NCBI RefSeq assembly: GCF_000338875.1
Contig: NZ_AOMO01000016.1
Location: 91,651-155,650 of the forward strand
Source: Vibrio mimicus CAIM 602
Lineage (GTDB): Bacteria; Pseudomonadota; Gammaproteobacteria; Enterobacterales; Vibrionaceae
Direction of reading: 5' to 3'
DNA length: 64,000 bases
Shown: one piece after another, positions 38,001 through 45,061 of the stretch
Layout of the letters: every line of letters starts with the position of its first letter
How positions within the stretch are numbered: position 1 is the stretch's first letter
Program-made: the position numbers and the translations under genes
The notes under the pieces: generated by a model
What the model was told of the DNA's origin: nothing
Databases searched by the model: none
What the model saw: the letters and a program-made list of their open reading frames with translations, nothing else

Positions 38001-38501
38001 AATCGGCTGCCACGGGTGTTGGTCAGCGATTTCCGCCACTTCTTCACCCGCTTCCCAACTTAAAATCCAGTCGGGGCGATACACCAAGTAACCATCAAAA
38101 ATATCAGCAATTTTTTCCGCTAATTGGAAGCGCTTAGAATCATCTTCATCGTCTTGTAAATAGCGTTGTAGCGGTTGGAATTCTTCACGGTCAAGCAGCT
38201 TTGGCAGTAGCTCCATCAAACGCCAGCTCATTGCTTCTTTATTGAATGCACTGCGCTGCGGCACATCAGGCAACACTTGAGTAAACATCTGCCAGATAAA
38301 CGTTGCCGGTAGAGGAAACTCAAGGTTCGCCGCCACCCCTAATTCACTGGCCAGTGCCATTTTAAGCCACTGCGACATACCGGGGCTTTGCACTAAAATG
38401 CTCTCAGGAATAAAGGGATCGTCCAACGGTTCATTTTTGATTAAATGAACCAACAGGATCTTCAGCGTTTCAACTTGGTTGGAGTGGTAGACAGTAAACA
38501 C
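35052..38501 (-). CDS. recC: Exodeoxyribonuclease V subunit gamma (RecC)
   Basis: The 1149-aa Chi-scanning subunit of RecBCD. N-terminus MFTVYHSNQVETLKILLVHL is typical. Helicase-like domains 1-2 lack Walker motifs (inactive), and the C-terminal RecB-like nuclease fold lacks the catalytic residues, both as expected in RecC. Recognisable stretches include ESILVQSPGMSQWLKMALA and PFRRVCLLGMNDGVYP. Ends 274 nt before recB on the same strand; probably one transcription unit recC-(small ORF)-recB-recD. Confidence 0.96.
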   Translation of the reverse strand: MFTVYHSNQVETLKILLVHLIKNEPLDDPFIPESILVQSPGMSQWLKMALASELGVAANLEFPLPATFIWQMFTQVLPDVPQRSAFNKEAMSWRLMELLPKLLDREEFQPLQRYLQDDEDDSKRFQLAEKIADIFDGYLVYRPDWILSWEAGEEVAEIADQHPWQPILWRELYAYTREQGHSIYHRANLYQRFIEQLASGNFDRSTWPKRLFIFGISALPPRYIDALRAMGEHIDVHLMLTNPCQHYWGDIRDRKYLARVAAQKRKLLHINGEQVTVGSEVSPLKGDVENYLQESMHLSHAVGNSLLASMGKMGRDNLYLLAQNDQSELELFIDIQRDSLLHHIQADILHLQEHQDDAKFASSGHKPSIAEQDDSLQIALCHSPIREVEVLHDRLLAEFERDPSLKPRDVIVMVPDINAYAPYIQAVFGNAPGERFIPFSISDRSADQESPILTAFLQLLALPQSRCLASELLELLETPAIMARFAIDEEEFATAKCWVEEAGIRWGLNSDTGAEFELPASEQNTWQFGIERMLLGYAMPAEAGLYELGGGQWLAPYNQVQGMSAELAGKLAHFVQTLSELRSQLAQTQSMEQWRYWLNELLERCFSVDLQGELALKTIRDSLVNLKQQLADAGYQQAISPAIIRQVLTNKLSGTRISQRFLAGQVNFCTLMPMRSIPFRRVCLLGMNDGVYPPNEMVEGFDLRNVQRRVGDRSRREESRYLFLEALLSAKEQLYISYVGRSIQDNSERVPSVLVSELLEYCEQNYCLAGDENLESDDSGRRLVEHLTTQYPMVPFSPQAFIAGSFAREWLPAARRQGQSSADFLTPLSDYLLEVSWPMELDLVELQRFWRLPVEYFFKRRLKVSFEPPLAVLEDDEPFALDGLSAYQLRDELVENLLACRDGAERDQVVAQFAKQQRAQGKLPVAAFGDLELAQSAQQALALAEKIGFLCHQPLDDEEIDLRLQPFDDGREVLLRGWLVKRYQSGLVRARSGAIRSEDLLAAWIDHLCLAASGKAVTTHLIGYERKEGVQHQMLPPLNDAQQAKALLSELVALFCQGMNQPLAYFPKTALVCVEAGFSRGKWQEDEEKSYKKMADTFNDSFYIKGEGGNRYIARIWPQWSDELAKTLRQLAITVLQTPRLQVQDAEQA

Positions 38502-38594
38502 AATGCACTCATGCTGCTCGACTCATCATGAGCTGAGAGTAGCATAAGTGCATGTCGGGAAGGATAAAAAAGCTCTGGGCAGGATCTCAATTGG

Positions 38595-39563
38595 TTAACG
38601 AGAACGCACCAAGACTTTATGTGGTTGATAAAACGCCAGATAGCGAATCGCAACGTAGCTCACCACTATGGTGGCCACAATCAGCTCAAGGCTCGCTAAC
38701 CAGTGCACTTGCGCTACATAACGCTCAGCCACGCCGATGTTTTCCATCCAGTGCGCCATTTTAAACAGTGCCGTCGCACCAATCACCATCGGGAAAGTGA
38801 ATGCCGCATAGCCCGGACTAAATGGCAGACGCAATAAGCGCGTGAACGCCAAGTAGATGATAGCTGTCATCAGTACTGCAATACCAAACAACAGCGCCAC
38901 AATCACAGGTGAAGGATCTGCCACGACTGTCAGATAACCCGCCAGAGAGAGGCTGGCAGGCGCGGCCATGATCGCCAACGTTGGCTTCGCAGCATCTGGG
39001 ATCTCTTGAGTGAAGATAAAACGATAGATCATCATTGGCAGCATCACGGCGTAAGCCAACATACCAAACACCAAACAAGCATAAGCAATCGTCGTCAGTT
39101 CAGGGTTTCCTGAGAAAGACACATCCGCCACAATGATACCCACAGGTGGCACAAACCAGCTTGGCACCATGTGGTGCAGTTCAAATGCTTGGGCGCGGTG
39201 ATACAAAAAACTCACCAAAAATAGGATGTGTAAGCCCACGGCAAACAGCCACAAGGCATCACCCGCCATAGGATAAAAATGGCCAAGCGAAGCCGACACC
39301 ACCATGGTCGCCATCGCAAACGTCGGGACCACACTGCCCACCACAGGGTGAGCCAAATCTTGACGCAACAAATGACCGTGCCACAAGAATTTAAACGCCA
39401 ATACAATCAACAAAATGCTGGCAATCGCTGCGCCAGTCCACTGCGCGATACCCTGTGCAGGTACCATGTTTTCCCAACTCCATCCCAAGCTCGCAATCCC
39501 TAGCGCGAGGCCGGCCATTGGGGTCGGCGCTCCCATCACTTTCGCTTTTGCTGCTCGAATCAT
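38595..39563 (-). CDS. TDT/SLAC1-family transporter (TehA-like)
   Basis: A 322-aa membrane protein with ten predicted helices of the tellurite-resistance/dicarboxylate transporter family (TehA, SLAC1, Mae1). Early signature PTPMAGLALGIASLGWSWE, and the gate-like conserved phenylalanine region PGYAAFTFPMVIG in the second half. Substrate cannot be read off; the family carries anions (chloride, nitrate, malate, sulfite). Diverges from a LysR-type gene 110 nt away, which likely regulates it. Tellurite resistance is not implied. Confidence 0.85.
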   Translation of the reverse strand: MIRAAKAKVMGAPTPMAGLALGIASLGWSWENMVPAQGIAQWTGAAIASILLIVLAFKFLWHGHLLRQDLAHPVVGSVVPTFAMATMVVSASLGHFYPMAGDALWLFAVGLHILFLVSFLYHRAQAFELHHMVPSWFVPPVGIIVADVSFSGNPELTTIAYACLVFGMLAYAVMLPMMIYRFIFTQEIPDAAKPTLAIMAAPASLSLAGYLTVVADPSPVIVALLFGIAVLMTAIIYLAFTRLLRLPFSPGYAAFTFPMVIGATALFKMAHWMENIGVAERYVAQVHWLASLELIVATIVVSYVAIRYLAFYQPHKVLVRSR

Positions 39564-39673
39564 ACTGTCTCTCTATTGATGGTTATCGGTTAATACGCGC
39601 ATCTTACGCTTGCACTTTGTTATCAACTATCTAATTATTCCTAACACATGTTCAATAAAACTAAACGTTCGCC

Positions 39674-40588
39674 ATGGCTAGCCATATTTCGCTCAAACAA
39701 TTACGTGTTTTCACCACCATCATTCAACACAAAAGTTTGACTGTCGCCGCAGAAGTGCTGTGCCTCTCCAAAGCCGCGGTCAGTGTCGCGCTGTCAGAGT
39801 TAGAAAAACAGCTCGGCCATGCGCTGTTTGATCGGGTCAATAACCGCTTGGTGCTTAACCAAGAAGGGCAAAAACTGCTGCCGCTGGCGGATGAACTATT
39901 GCAACGCGCAAAAGATATCGACCGTTTGTTTGATGAACAGCAAGTCCTCACCGGCAAACTGCGGATTGGGGCCAGTGATACCGTGGGCAACCAAGTCGCG
40001 CCCTATTTGATTAGCGCCTTTCGCCAGTTGCATCCGCATCCTTCGCAAAGCCTATTTATTTCCAACTCGGCACAGGTGTGCCAAAAATTGGTCGATTACG
40101 AACTCGACATCGGTTTGATCGAAGGCAAGACGCTACATCCAGAACTCATTTCTACTCAGTTTAGCCAAGATGAAATGTGCATTATCTGTGCGCCCGACCA
40201 TCCACTGACTCAGCGTGAACGTTTGGTGATGAGTGACTTTGAACACAGCGATTGGGTGCTGCGAGAAGCGGGATCAGGCTCACGCGAGTTTTTCTTACGT
40301 GTGATTGCACCGCGCATTGAACACTGGATTGAAGCGTTTGAACTGAATACCACCGAAGCGCTGATTAATAGTGTCTCTTCCGGTTTAGGGCTAGGCTGCT
40401 TATCCCGATTAGCGGCCAAAACCCCGCTGCTGGATGGGCGCGTGGTGATGCTTAATGTTCCACTGGACATGAGACGTCGTTACTGGATGCTGGTACACAA
40501 AGAGAAATACCAAAACCCTCTGCTGCGTCAGTTCATTGAATTTTGCCCACAATGGGCAAGCCAAAGTCCCCTGCTACAACTTGATTAA
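39674..40588 (+). CDS. LysR-family transcriptional regulator
   Basis: 304 aa. N-terminal winged HTH (LKQLRVFTTIIQHKSLTVAA, then AVSVALSELEKQLGHALFDR, about 9-58), linker helix, and a two-lobed effector domain from about residue 90. Effector unknown. It is closest in feel to the CysB/YeiE-type regulators (SKAAVSVALSELE, then IGASDTVGNQVAP), and the divergent TDT-family carrier is its probable target (inference from the 110-nt shared upstream region). Confidence 0.9.
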   Translation: MASHISLKQLRVFTTIIQHKSLTVAAEVLCLSKAAVSVALSELEKQLGHALFDRVNNRLVLNQEGQKLLPLADELLQRAKDIDRLFDEQQVLTGKLRIGASDTVGNQVAPYLISAFRQLHPHPSQSLFISNSAQVCQKLVDYELDIGLIEGKTLHPELISTQFSQDEMCIICAPDHPLTQRERLVMSDFEHSDWVLREAGSGSREFFLRVIAPRIEHWIEAFELNTTEALINSVSSGLGLGCLSRLAAKTPLLDGRVVMLNVPLDMRRRYWMLVHKEKYQNPLLRQFIEFCPQWASQSPLLQLD

Positions 40589-40654
40589 TCATCAAATAAA
40601 GGGATATGACTCAGCGCGCATTTTAGTGGTCGCAACTGGACTTTACTGACTAAA

Positions 40655-40674
40655 AACTGTATAAACAGCCAGTT
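40655..40674 (+). promoter_or_regulatory. LexA box of yebG
   Basis: CTGT (40657-40660), eight nt, CCAG (40669-40672), flanked by AA and TT: one mismatch from CTGT-N8-ACAG. It lies ~30-50 nt upstream of the yebG start, as in E. coli, where yebG is SOS-induced. Confidence 0.8.
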
Positions 40675-40703
40675 ATTTTTAGCGACAAACTAGAGGATTA
40701 ACC

Positions 40704-41012
40704 ATGGCTGTTATCGTGAAGTACGTGGTGGAGCGCAACGGAGAAGAGAAAATGACTTTTACCTCGAAAGCCGAAGCTGACGCTTATGACAAAATGCTGG
40801 ATATGGCAGACGAGCTTTTCGAGCTGCTGGGTAAAAGTGCTCTGATCGAAGATGAAGCCAAGCAAGAAGAACTGGCAATGTTCTTGGCTCAAAACAAAGA
40901 AGACGTACTGTGTGCACTGGGAGCCAAGCGTAAACCTGCTCCAGCAACAGGCAAAAAGCCTAAAGCAGTTGCAGACAGTGATGAAGATGAGTCTGTCGAC
41001 GACGCTGCATAA
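40704..41012 (+). CDS. yebG: YebG family DNA-damage-inducible protein
   Basis: A 102-aa cytoplasmic protein. N-terminal stretch MAVIVKYVVERNGEEKMTFT is characteristic of YebG; the rest of the core is a helical acidic domain (ADAYDKMLDMADELFELL), and the tail is a Lys/Pro/Ala segment that ends in acidic DEDESVDDAA. YebG is SOS-induced, of unknown biochemical role. A GAGG ribosome-binding site and a LexA box precede it, and a strong terminator follows. Confidence 0.93.
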   Translation: MAVIVKYVVERNGEEKMTFTSKAEADAYDKMLDMADELFELLGKSALIEDEAKQEELAMFLAQNKEDVLCALGAKRKPAPATGKKPKAVADSDEDESVDDAA

Positions 41013-41017
41013 TCAAG

Positions 41018-41044
41018 AAAACCGCTGCTCAACCCAGCGGTTTT
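41018..41044 (+). terminator. Terminator after yebG
   Basis: Stem AAAACCGCTG / CAGCGGTTTT with a 7-nt loop and a run of seven T. Confidence 0.93.
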
Positions 41045-41260
41045 TTTATTTGCTCAGGATATACCGTAAGCAACAAACTGCGTCCGACGAACGGAATTCT
41101 TTTTAACGCAATATCTCTTTAAAAAGACAAAAGGTATTCTTCTACAGACGGATTGCCTCTGCGGTCTTTTATCCTGCTCATCCACTCTTTATGATGATGG
41201 ACAACCTATCGGTTGAGTTGTGGATGCTCAACTCAATGCCTTTGCTGCTGCAAAGCACAA

Positions 41261-41388
41261 TATCCCCAAACTACTTGGAGTTGCAGGTAGGCGGCAAGTG
41301 AGAGAATCCCCATGAGCATAGACAAACTATGTGATTGGGGTGAACGAACGTAGCCAACACCGCTGCGGCTTCAAGTAGGAAGGGGATG
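41261..41388. repeat. ERIC element (full length, ~128 bp)
   Basis: The stretch matches the enterobacterial repetitive intergenic consensus almost throughout: CTACTTGGAGTTGCAGG, AGGCGGCAAGTGAG, GAATCCCCATGAGC, GATTGGGGTGAACGAACGTA, AGCCAACACCGC and the closing CAAGTAGGAAGGGGAT. The ends are inverted (ATCCCCAAACTACTTG against CAAGTAGGAAGGGGAT), and the inner GAATCCCC/GATTGGGG pair makes a second stem. It is noncoding, non-autonomous and transcribed with dapD if the promoter is upstream. Confidence 0.95.
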
Positions 41389-41427
41389 GCAAACAGCTCA
41401 ACCCACATTTGATGATGGAGAATAAAC

Positions 41428-42459
41428 ATGGCGTACTTTGCTTTAGGTCTAGCAACCGCGACCAAAAACCGTGATGGAAAAATTATTGAAGCTTTCTTCC
41501 CAACCCCAATTCTGGCACCAAGCGAAGCTTTGGTTGCGGCATTGGCACCGATCGCAGGTTACCAAGAAGGCAATCAAGCGCTAGAAATCACCGCAGCACA
41601 AAGCGCTGAATTAGCCGCGGTTTTCGCAGCTCATCAACAAGCCGCAAGCGCAGCATTTGCCGATAAAGCAGCGAATGCCAATCAGCCTCTCGTGCTAGTT
41701 ATTCTGGCAAGTGATGACAAGCCGCAAAGCGTGGCTGAAGGCTATCTCAAGCTACAACTGATTTCTCACCGTCTGGTTAAACCACACGGTACTGTGCTGG
41801 ATGGCATTTTCGGTCTGCTGCACAACATCGCATGGACTAACGAAGGCCCAATTGATCTGCCAGAACTGGCGGATCGCCAAATCGAAGCGCGTTTGGCTGG
41901 CCGTGTGCTGACTGTCGATTGCGTCGACAAATTCCCGAAAATGGTGGATTACGTGGTACCTGCAGGCATTCGTATCGCAGATACTTCTCGCGTACGTCTT
42001 GGCGCTCATGTGGGTGAAGGCACCACGGTAATGCACGAAGGCTTCATCAACTTCAATGCGGGAACCACTGGCGTGAGCATGGTTGAAGGCCGTATCTCTG
42101 CTGGTGTTGTCGTGGGCAATGGCTCAGACATCGGTGGTGGTGCATCTATCATGGGTACGCTGTCTGGCGGCGGCAAAGTGGTGGTATCGATTGGTGAAAA
42201 CTCTCTGCTTGGTGCAAACGCTGGTTTGGGCTTCCCACTAGGCGATCGCTGTACTGTGGAATCAGGCTTGTACGTGACTGCAGGCACCAAAGTGCGCACA
42301 CTGGATAAAGATGGCAACCAAGTCGATATCGTTAAAGCGCGCGATCTGGCTGGCGTTTCTGATCTGCTGTTCCGTCGTAACTCACTGACTGGACAAATTG
42401 AGTGTCTGGCCAACAAATCTGCCGTGGAACTCAACAGCGAACTGCACAAGAACAACTGA
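41428..42459 (+). CDS. dapD: Tetrahydrodipicolinate N-succinyltransferase (long form)
   Basis: A 343-aa enzyme of the succinylase branch of lysine/meso-DAP synthesis, transferring succinyl from succinyl-CoA to tetrahydrodipicolinate. This is the ~340-residue form found in vibrios and pseudomonads, longer than the E. coli 274-aa type. N-terminal alpha/beta domain (about 1-170), then a left-handed beta-helix of hexapeptide repeats (about 185-290: VRLGAHVGEGTTVMHEGFIN, SAGVVVGNGSDIGGGASIMG). Strong codon bias. Ends in a perfect terminator. Confidence 0.95.
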   Translation: MAYFALGLATATKNRDGKIIEAFFPTPILAPSEALVAALAPIAGYQEGNQALEITAAQSAELAAVFAAHQQAASAAFADKAANANQPLVLVILASDDKPQSVAEGYLKLQLISHRLVKPHGTVLDGIFGLLHNIAWTNEGPIDLPELADRQIEARLAGRVLTVDCVDKFPKMVDYVVPAGIRIADTSRVRLGAHVGEGTTVMHEGFINFNAGTTGVSMVEGRISAGVVVGNGSDIGGGASIMGTLSGGGKVVVSIGENSLLGANAGLGFPLGDRCTVESGLYVTAGTKVRTLDKDGNQVDIVKARDLAGVSDLLFRRNSLTGQIECLANKSAVELNSELHKNN

Positions 42460-42485
42460 TCTTGATAAGTAAGGCGTTATGAAAG

Positions 42486-42515
42486 AAAAATGGCTTGGAT
42501 TTCCAAGCCATTTTT
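42486..42515. terminator. Bidirectional terminator between dapD and nnrS
   Basis: A perfect 13-bp stem (AAAAATGGCTTGG / CCAAGCCATTTTT) with an ATTT loop and T-runs on both sides. Confidence 0.95.
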
Positions 42516-42542
42516 TATCTCAATTTTTGCATTTCAATACGC

Positions 42543-43727
42543 TTAACCGGGATGACCATCCACTCTTGGCTTGAGCAACATAGCGCCAAAGCGCAGCACA
42601 AACAGCGCAAACGCAATAACCCATAACGCAGCACTCAGGTTCACCCAAATCAGCAACTGCTGTGGCAGTAGACCCACACCCAAACCACGCACGACTGCGG
42701 CAAGCAACAAAGCGATAAATGCCCATTGCATGTTAGGGCCTTGATAAATCGCTCGCCCCGTGTGCCCCATAGTTACGCGAGCAATCATGCTTAAAATCAA
42801 GCCAGAGAGCGCACCAATCGCAAATAAGTGCAACAAGCTGTGATTCAGCCAAGCGTTATTCACTAGCCCACGCAGCAGCAAACTCAGCGGGATACACAGA
42901 TAGGCAGCATGCAGTGACCACACCAAAGGCTCACTCAAAGTACGCCAAGGCTGCCAACGTAAAAACCGAATCAGTTGCGCGACGCCTGCCACCAACATCA
43001 AAGGCTGGCCGAGTTGTGCCATGGTCAGTGGGAAGAAACTGAGAATAAACAGAGCCAGTAAGCTACCGTTAGCGATCACATCCAAAGCCAAAATCGGCTC
43101 AGCTTTCGTAAACTGGAAACGTCTTGCGGTGAAAAACGGAATCACTCGCCCGCCCATCACCGAAAGCAGCAACATAAACCACCACAGCATGGCTTGCCAC
43201 ACCGCATTGCTCGGGAATGGAGGCATACCTTTAATGGTGGCGTAGCTGGCAAAGTTAGCCGCAATCGCCAAGAAAAACAGAGGGATAAAAAATAGGTTGC
43301 GCCAGCCTTTAGCTTTCACCACACGTAAACCCACTTCATACGCCACCGCCAATAGAAATAACGCTTCAATGCTTGAGGTTAACCAAAGTGGTATAGGCAT
43401 CCAAAACAATACACGCACCATTAACCACAAGGCCACAATGAAAGCTAAACGGTGGCTTTTCGTGCCGTTAATGCCAGTCCAGTTTTGTACGGCAGTCAGC
43501 AGGAATCCAGCCACAATTGCCATCGCAAAACCAAACAGCATCTCATGTACATGCCACCACAGCGCGGGAACTTGCAATAGTTGCGGCTGCCCTGCTTGAA
43601 ACATCCAAACCCAAGCGAGGATGGCAATCACGGCATAAACACTGCCTAACAAAAAGAAAGGACGAAAACCCAACCGCAGAATGGCAGGGATACGCTCTTC
43701 GACGCGTTTATCGATAATGTTGATCAC
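42543..43727 (-). CDS. nnrS: NnrS family haem-copper membrane protein
   Basis: A 394-aa protein with about 12 membrane helices. Conserved stretches near the N-terminus are LGFRPFFLLGSVYA and WWHVHEMLFGFAMAIVAGFL, whose histidines are thought to bind haem. NnrS protects against nitric oxide and nitrosative stress (shown for V. cholerae, as I recall, under NsrR control). I did not find a convincing NsrR box in the 150 nt upstream. Monocistronic: a terminator lies on either side. Confidence 0.92.
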   Translation of the reverse strand: MINIIDKRVEERIPAILRLGFRPFFLLGSVYAVIAILAWVWMFQAGQPQLLQVPALWWHVHEMLFGFAMAIVAGFLLTAVQNWTGINGTKSHRLAFIVALWLMVRVLFWMPIPLWLTSSIEALFLLAVAYEVGLRVVKAKGWRNLFFIPLFFLAIAANFASYATIKGMPPFPSNAVWQAMLWWFMLLLSVMGGRVIPFFTARRFQFTKAEPILALDVIANGSLLALFILSFFPLTMAQLGQPLMLVAGVAQLIRFLRWQPWRTLSEPLVWSLHAAYLCIPLSLLLRGLVNNAWLNHSLLHLFAIGALSGLILSMIARVTMGHTGRAIYQGPNMQWAFIALLLAAVVRGLGVGLLPQQLLIWVNLSAALWVIAFALFVLRFGAMLLKPRVDGHPG

Positions 43728-43828
43728 TTTGGCTCCTTAGCCCAACCCATCACTGACCAAACCATCAACTAAGCATAAAGCACGCCAAATAAGTAACACT
43801 TGTAAAATCAATAGGCTAGAAATAAGAA

Positions 43829-43867
43829 AAGTCATAATGACACTCATAAAGAGAGTCACTATGACTT
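43829..43867 (-). terminator. Long inverted repeat / terminator after the GNAT-peptidase gene
   Basis: Arms of 17 nt (43829-43845 and 43851-43867), 15 of 17 positions complementary, with a 5-nt loop; on the minus strand TTTCTTATTTC follows. It ends the GNAT-C39 transcript just upstream of nnrS. Confidence 0.8.
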
Positions 43868-43879
43868 AAAGGAGTAAGT

Positions 43880-44983
43880 TTAACTTAATGCTAATTTACG
43901 AGGTGTGATTACCACACAAGCGATCTGTTTCTGCTTACCAAACCCAATGATTTGCGATAACGCTGCTTTCCCCACCGGAATATAACCGGAACCAACCACA
44001 TGCTCTTCCGACTCTGCATGCGGATCATGGAAAAAGAAGAACTTATCACTCAAGCCACTGAGCACAATCCAGTGTGGCTCTTTCTTGCCATCAAAACGAT
44101 AAGTGCTGATCAGCAGCAGCACACAAGCCCCCTGCTTTACCCACGCTTCTAACTGTGCTTGCGACGGTGGCGCGTCAATCATAGTCACATCTTGGTTGGT
44201 CAGTTGCTGGCAAAAATCTTGATGTACCAATTCGATGATCTGTTTTTTATTCGGGTCACGCACACTATCAATAAAAGGCGTCGACTTAGACTGGTTCCAC
44301 AGCTCAACATGATAACCACGCCTTGCCGCAGCCAGCGCCAAACCTTGGCCACTGCACCCACCGTGCCCTGCGGCCATAAAAATAGTGGTCGCTTCGCGCC
44401 ACAGTTGCATCTCTTGCATGCGGCTTGGCTCAAAATTCTCATCCAAACAGGAAAAACTCATCAATAAGCAAGCTGCGCCACAAGTAAAAGGTGTGGTTTG
44501 CACGTACAGAGGCATCGGCAGCAAGACTTTGGATTCTTTCGGAGTTAACCGTTTTTGCATTCTGCGACCATCGCACAGGTCATCATAGTAATGGATGAGC
44601 AACTTCAAGGTTTTATAGCCCATCTTTTCATATAATTTTAACGCGGCGGTATTGTCTTCACGCACTTCCAGCCGTAATGTAGTTGAGCCTTGATCAAGAG
44701 CAGCACGCTCGCATTGTTCAACTAAACTCTGAGCAATCCTCCGTCCTCTGAATTCAGGTTTTACGGCAATCGAATACAACCTTGATAGCTGTGTACCTTG
44801 ATGAAATAGAAGCAATGCATATCCCGCCAACTGGTCGTCGGCTTCCGCCACAAACAAAGCAGCATGGTCGGAGTGTATAAAACGCTTCATTTGGCGAGGA
44901 GAGATTCTATCCCCGTCAAAAAGCTGTTGTTCTAACGCATTGAGCGCATTGAGATCAGCGCTGTTGGCACGACGAATGTCCAT
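43880..44983 (-). CDS. GNAT acetyltransferase fused to C39-like peptidase (DUF3335)
   Basis: A 367-aa two-domain protein. Residues ~1-145: GNAT N-acyltransferase with the acetyl-CoA-binding loop VKPEFRGRRIAQSLVEQCER and closing EDNTAALKLYEKMGYK, similar to RimI. Residues ~155-360: papain-like C39/DUF3335 peptidase with the catalytic Cys in TPFTCGAACLLM, His in KEPHWIVLSG and Asp in FFFHDPHA. Divergent by 78 nt from an RLAN-RimK-type ATP-grasp ligase; the two occur side by side in many gamma-proteobacteria. A peptide that is ligated, then acetylated or trimmed, is the natural guess; substrate unknown. Confidence 0.9.
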   Translation of the reverse strand: MDIRRANSADLNALNALEQQLFDGDRISPRQMKRFIHSDHAALFVAEADDQLAGYALLLFHQGTQLSRLYSIAVKPEFRGRRIAQSLVEQCERAALDQGSTTLRLEVREDNTAALKLYEKMGYKTLKLLIHYYDDLCDGRRMQKRLTPKESKVLLPMPLYVQTTPFTCGAACLLMSFSCLDENFEPSRMQEMQLWREATTIFMAAGHGGCSGQGLALAAARRGYHVELWNQSKSTPFIDSVRDPNKKQIIELVHQDFCQQLTNQDVTMIDAPPSQAQLEAWVKQGACVLLLISTYRFDGKKEPHWIVLSGLSDKFFFFHDPHAESEEHVVGSGYIPVGKAALSQIIGFGKQKQIACVVITPRKLALS

Positions 44984-45035
44984 TCAACATCCTTAATAAT
45001 GAGTGGATTGACGAGATTGCGACTCAAATAATAGA

Positions 45036-45049
45036 CCTATTGCAATAGG
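45036..45049. repeat. Palindrome overlapping the RimK-like ribosome-binding site
   Basis: CCTATTGCAATAGG is a perfect 14-bp palindrome. Its right arm runs into the AGGAAG Shine-Dalgarno sequence of the ATP-grasp gene (ATG at 45062). It could be an operator in the divergent promoter region or a small hairpin (5 bp, TGCA loop) that hides part of the ribosome-binding site. Confidence 0.5.
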
Positions 45050-45061
45050 AAGAATATACCG

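Larger units (their letters stand above)
41013..41427. other. Intergenic region yebG-dapD
   Basis: 415 nt with the yebG terminator at its start, ~210 nt in which I see no gene or clear signal (41050-41260), a full ERIC element, and ~40 nt with the dapD ribosome-binding site (TGGAG). The dapD promoter lies either in the middle part or within the ERIC element. Confidence 0.6.

Noticed and set aside
38502..38594. Gene or regulatory site between recC and the TDT-family gene
   Set aside because: 93 nt with no convincing frame, terminator or operator.
43728..43879. NsrR box upstream of nnrS
   Set aside because: Expected from the family, but no AAGATGCATTT-type palindrome is visible; the inverted repeat at 43829-43867 is better explained as a terminator.
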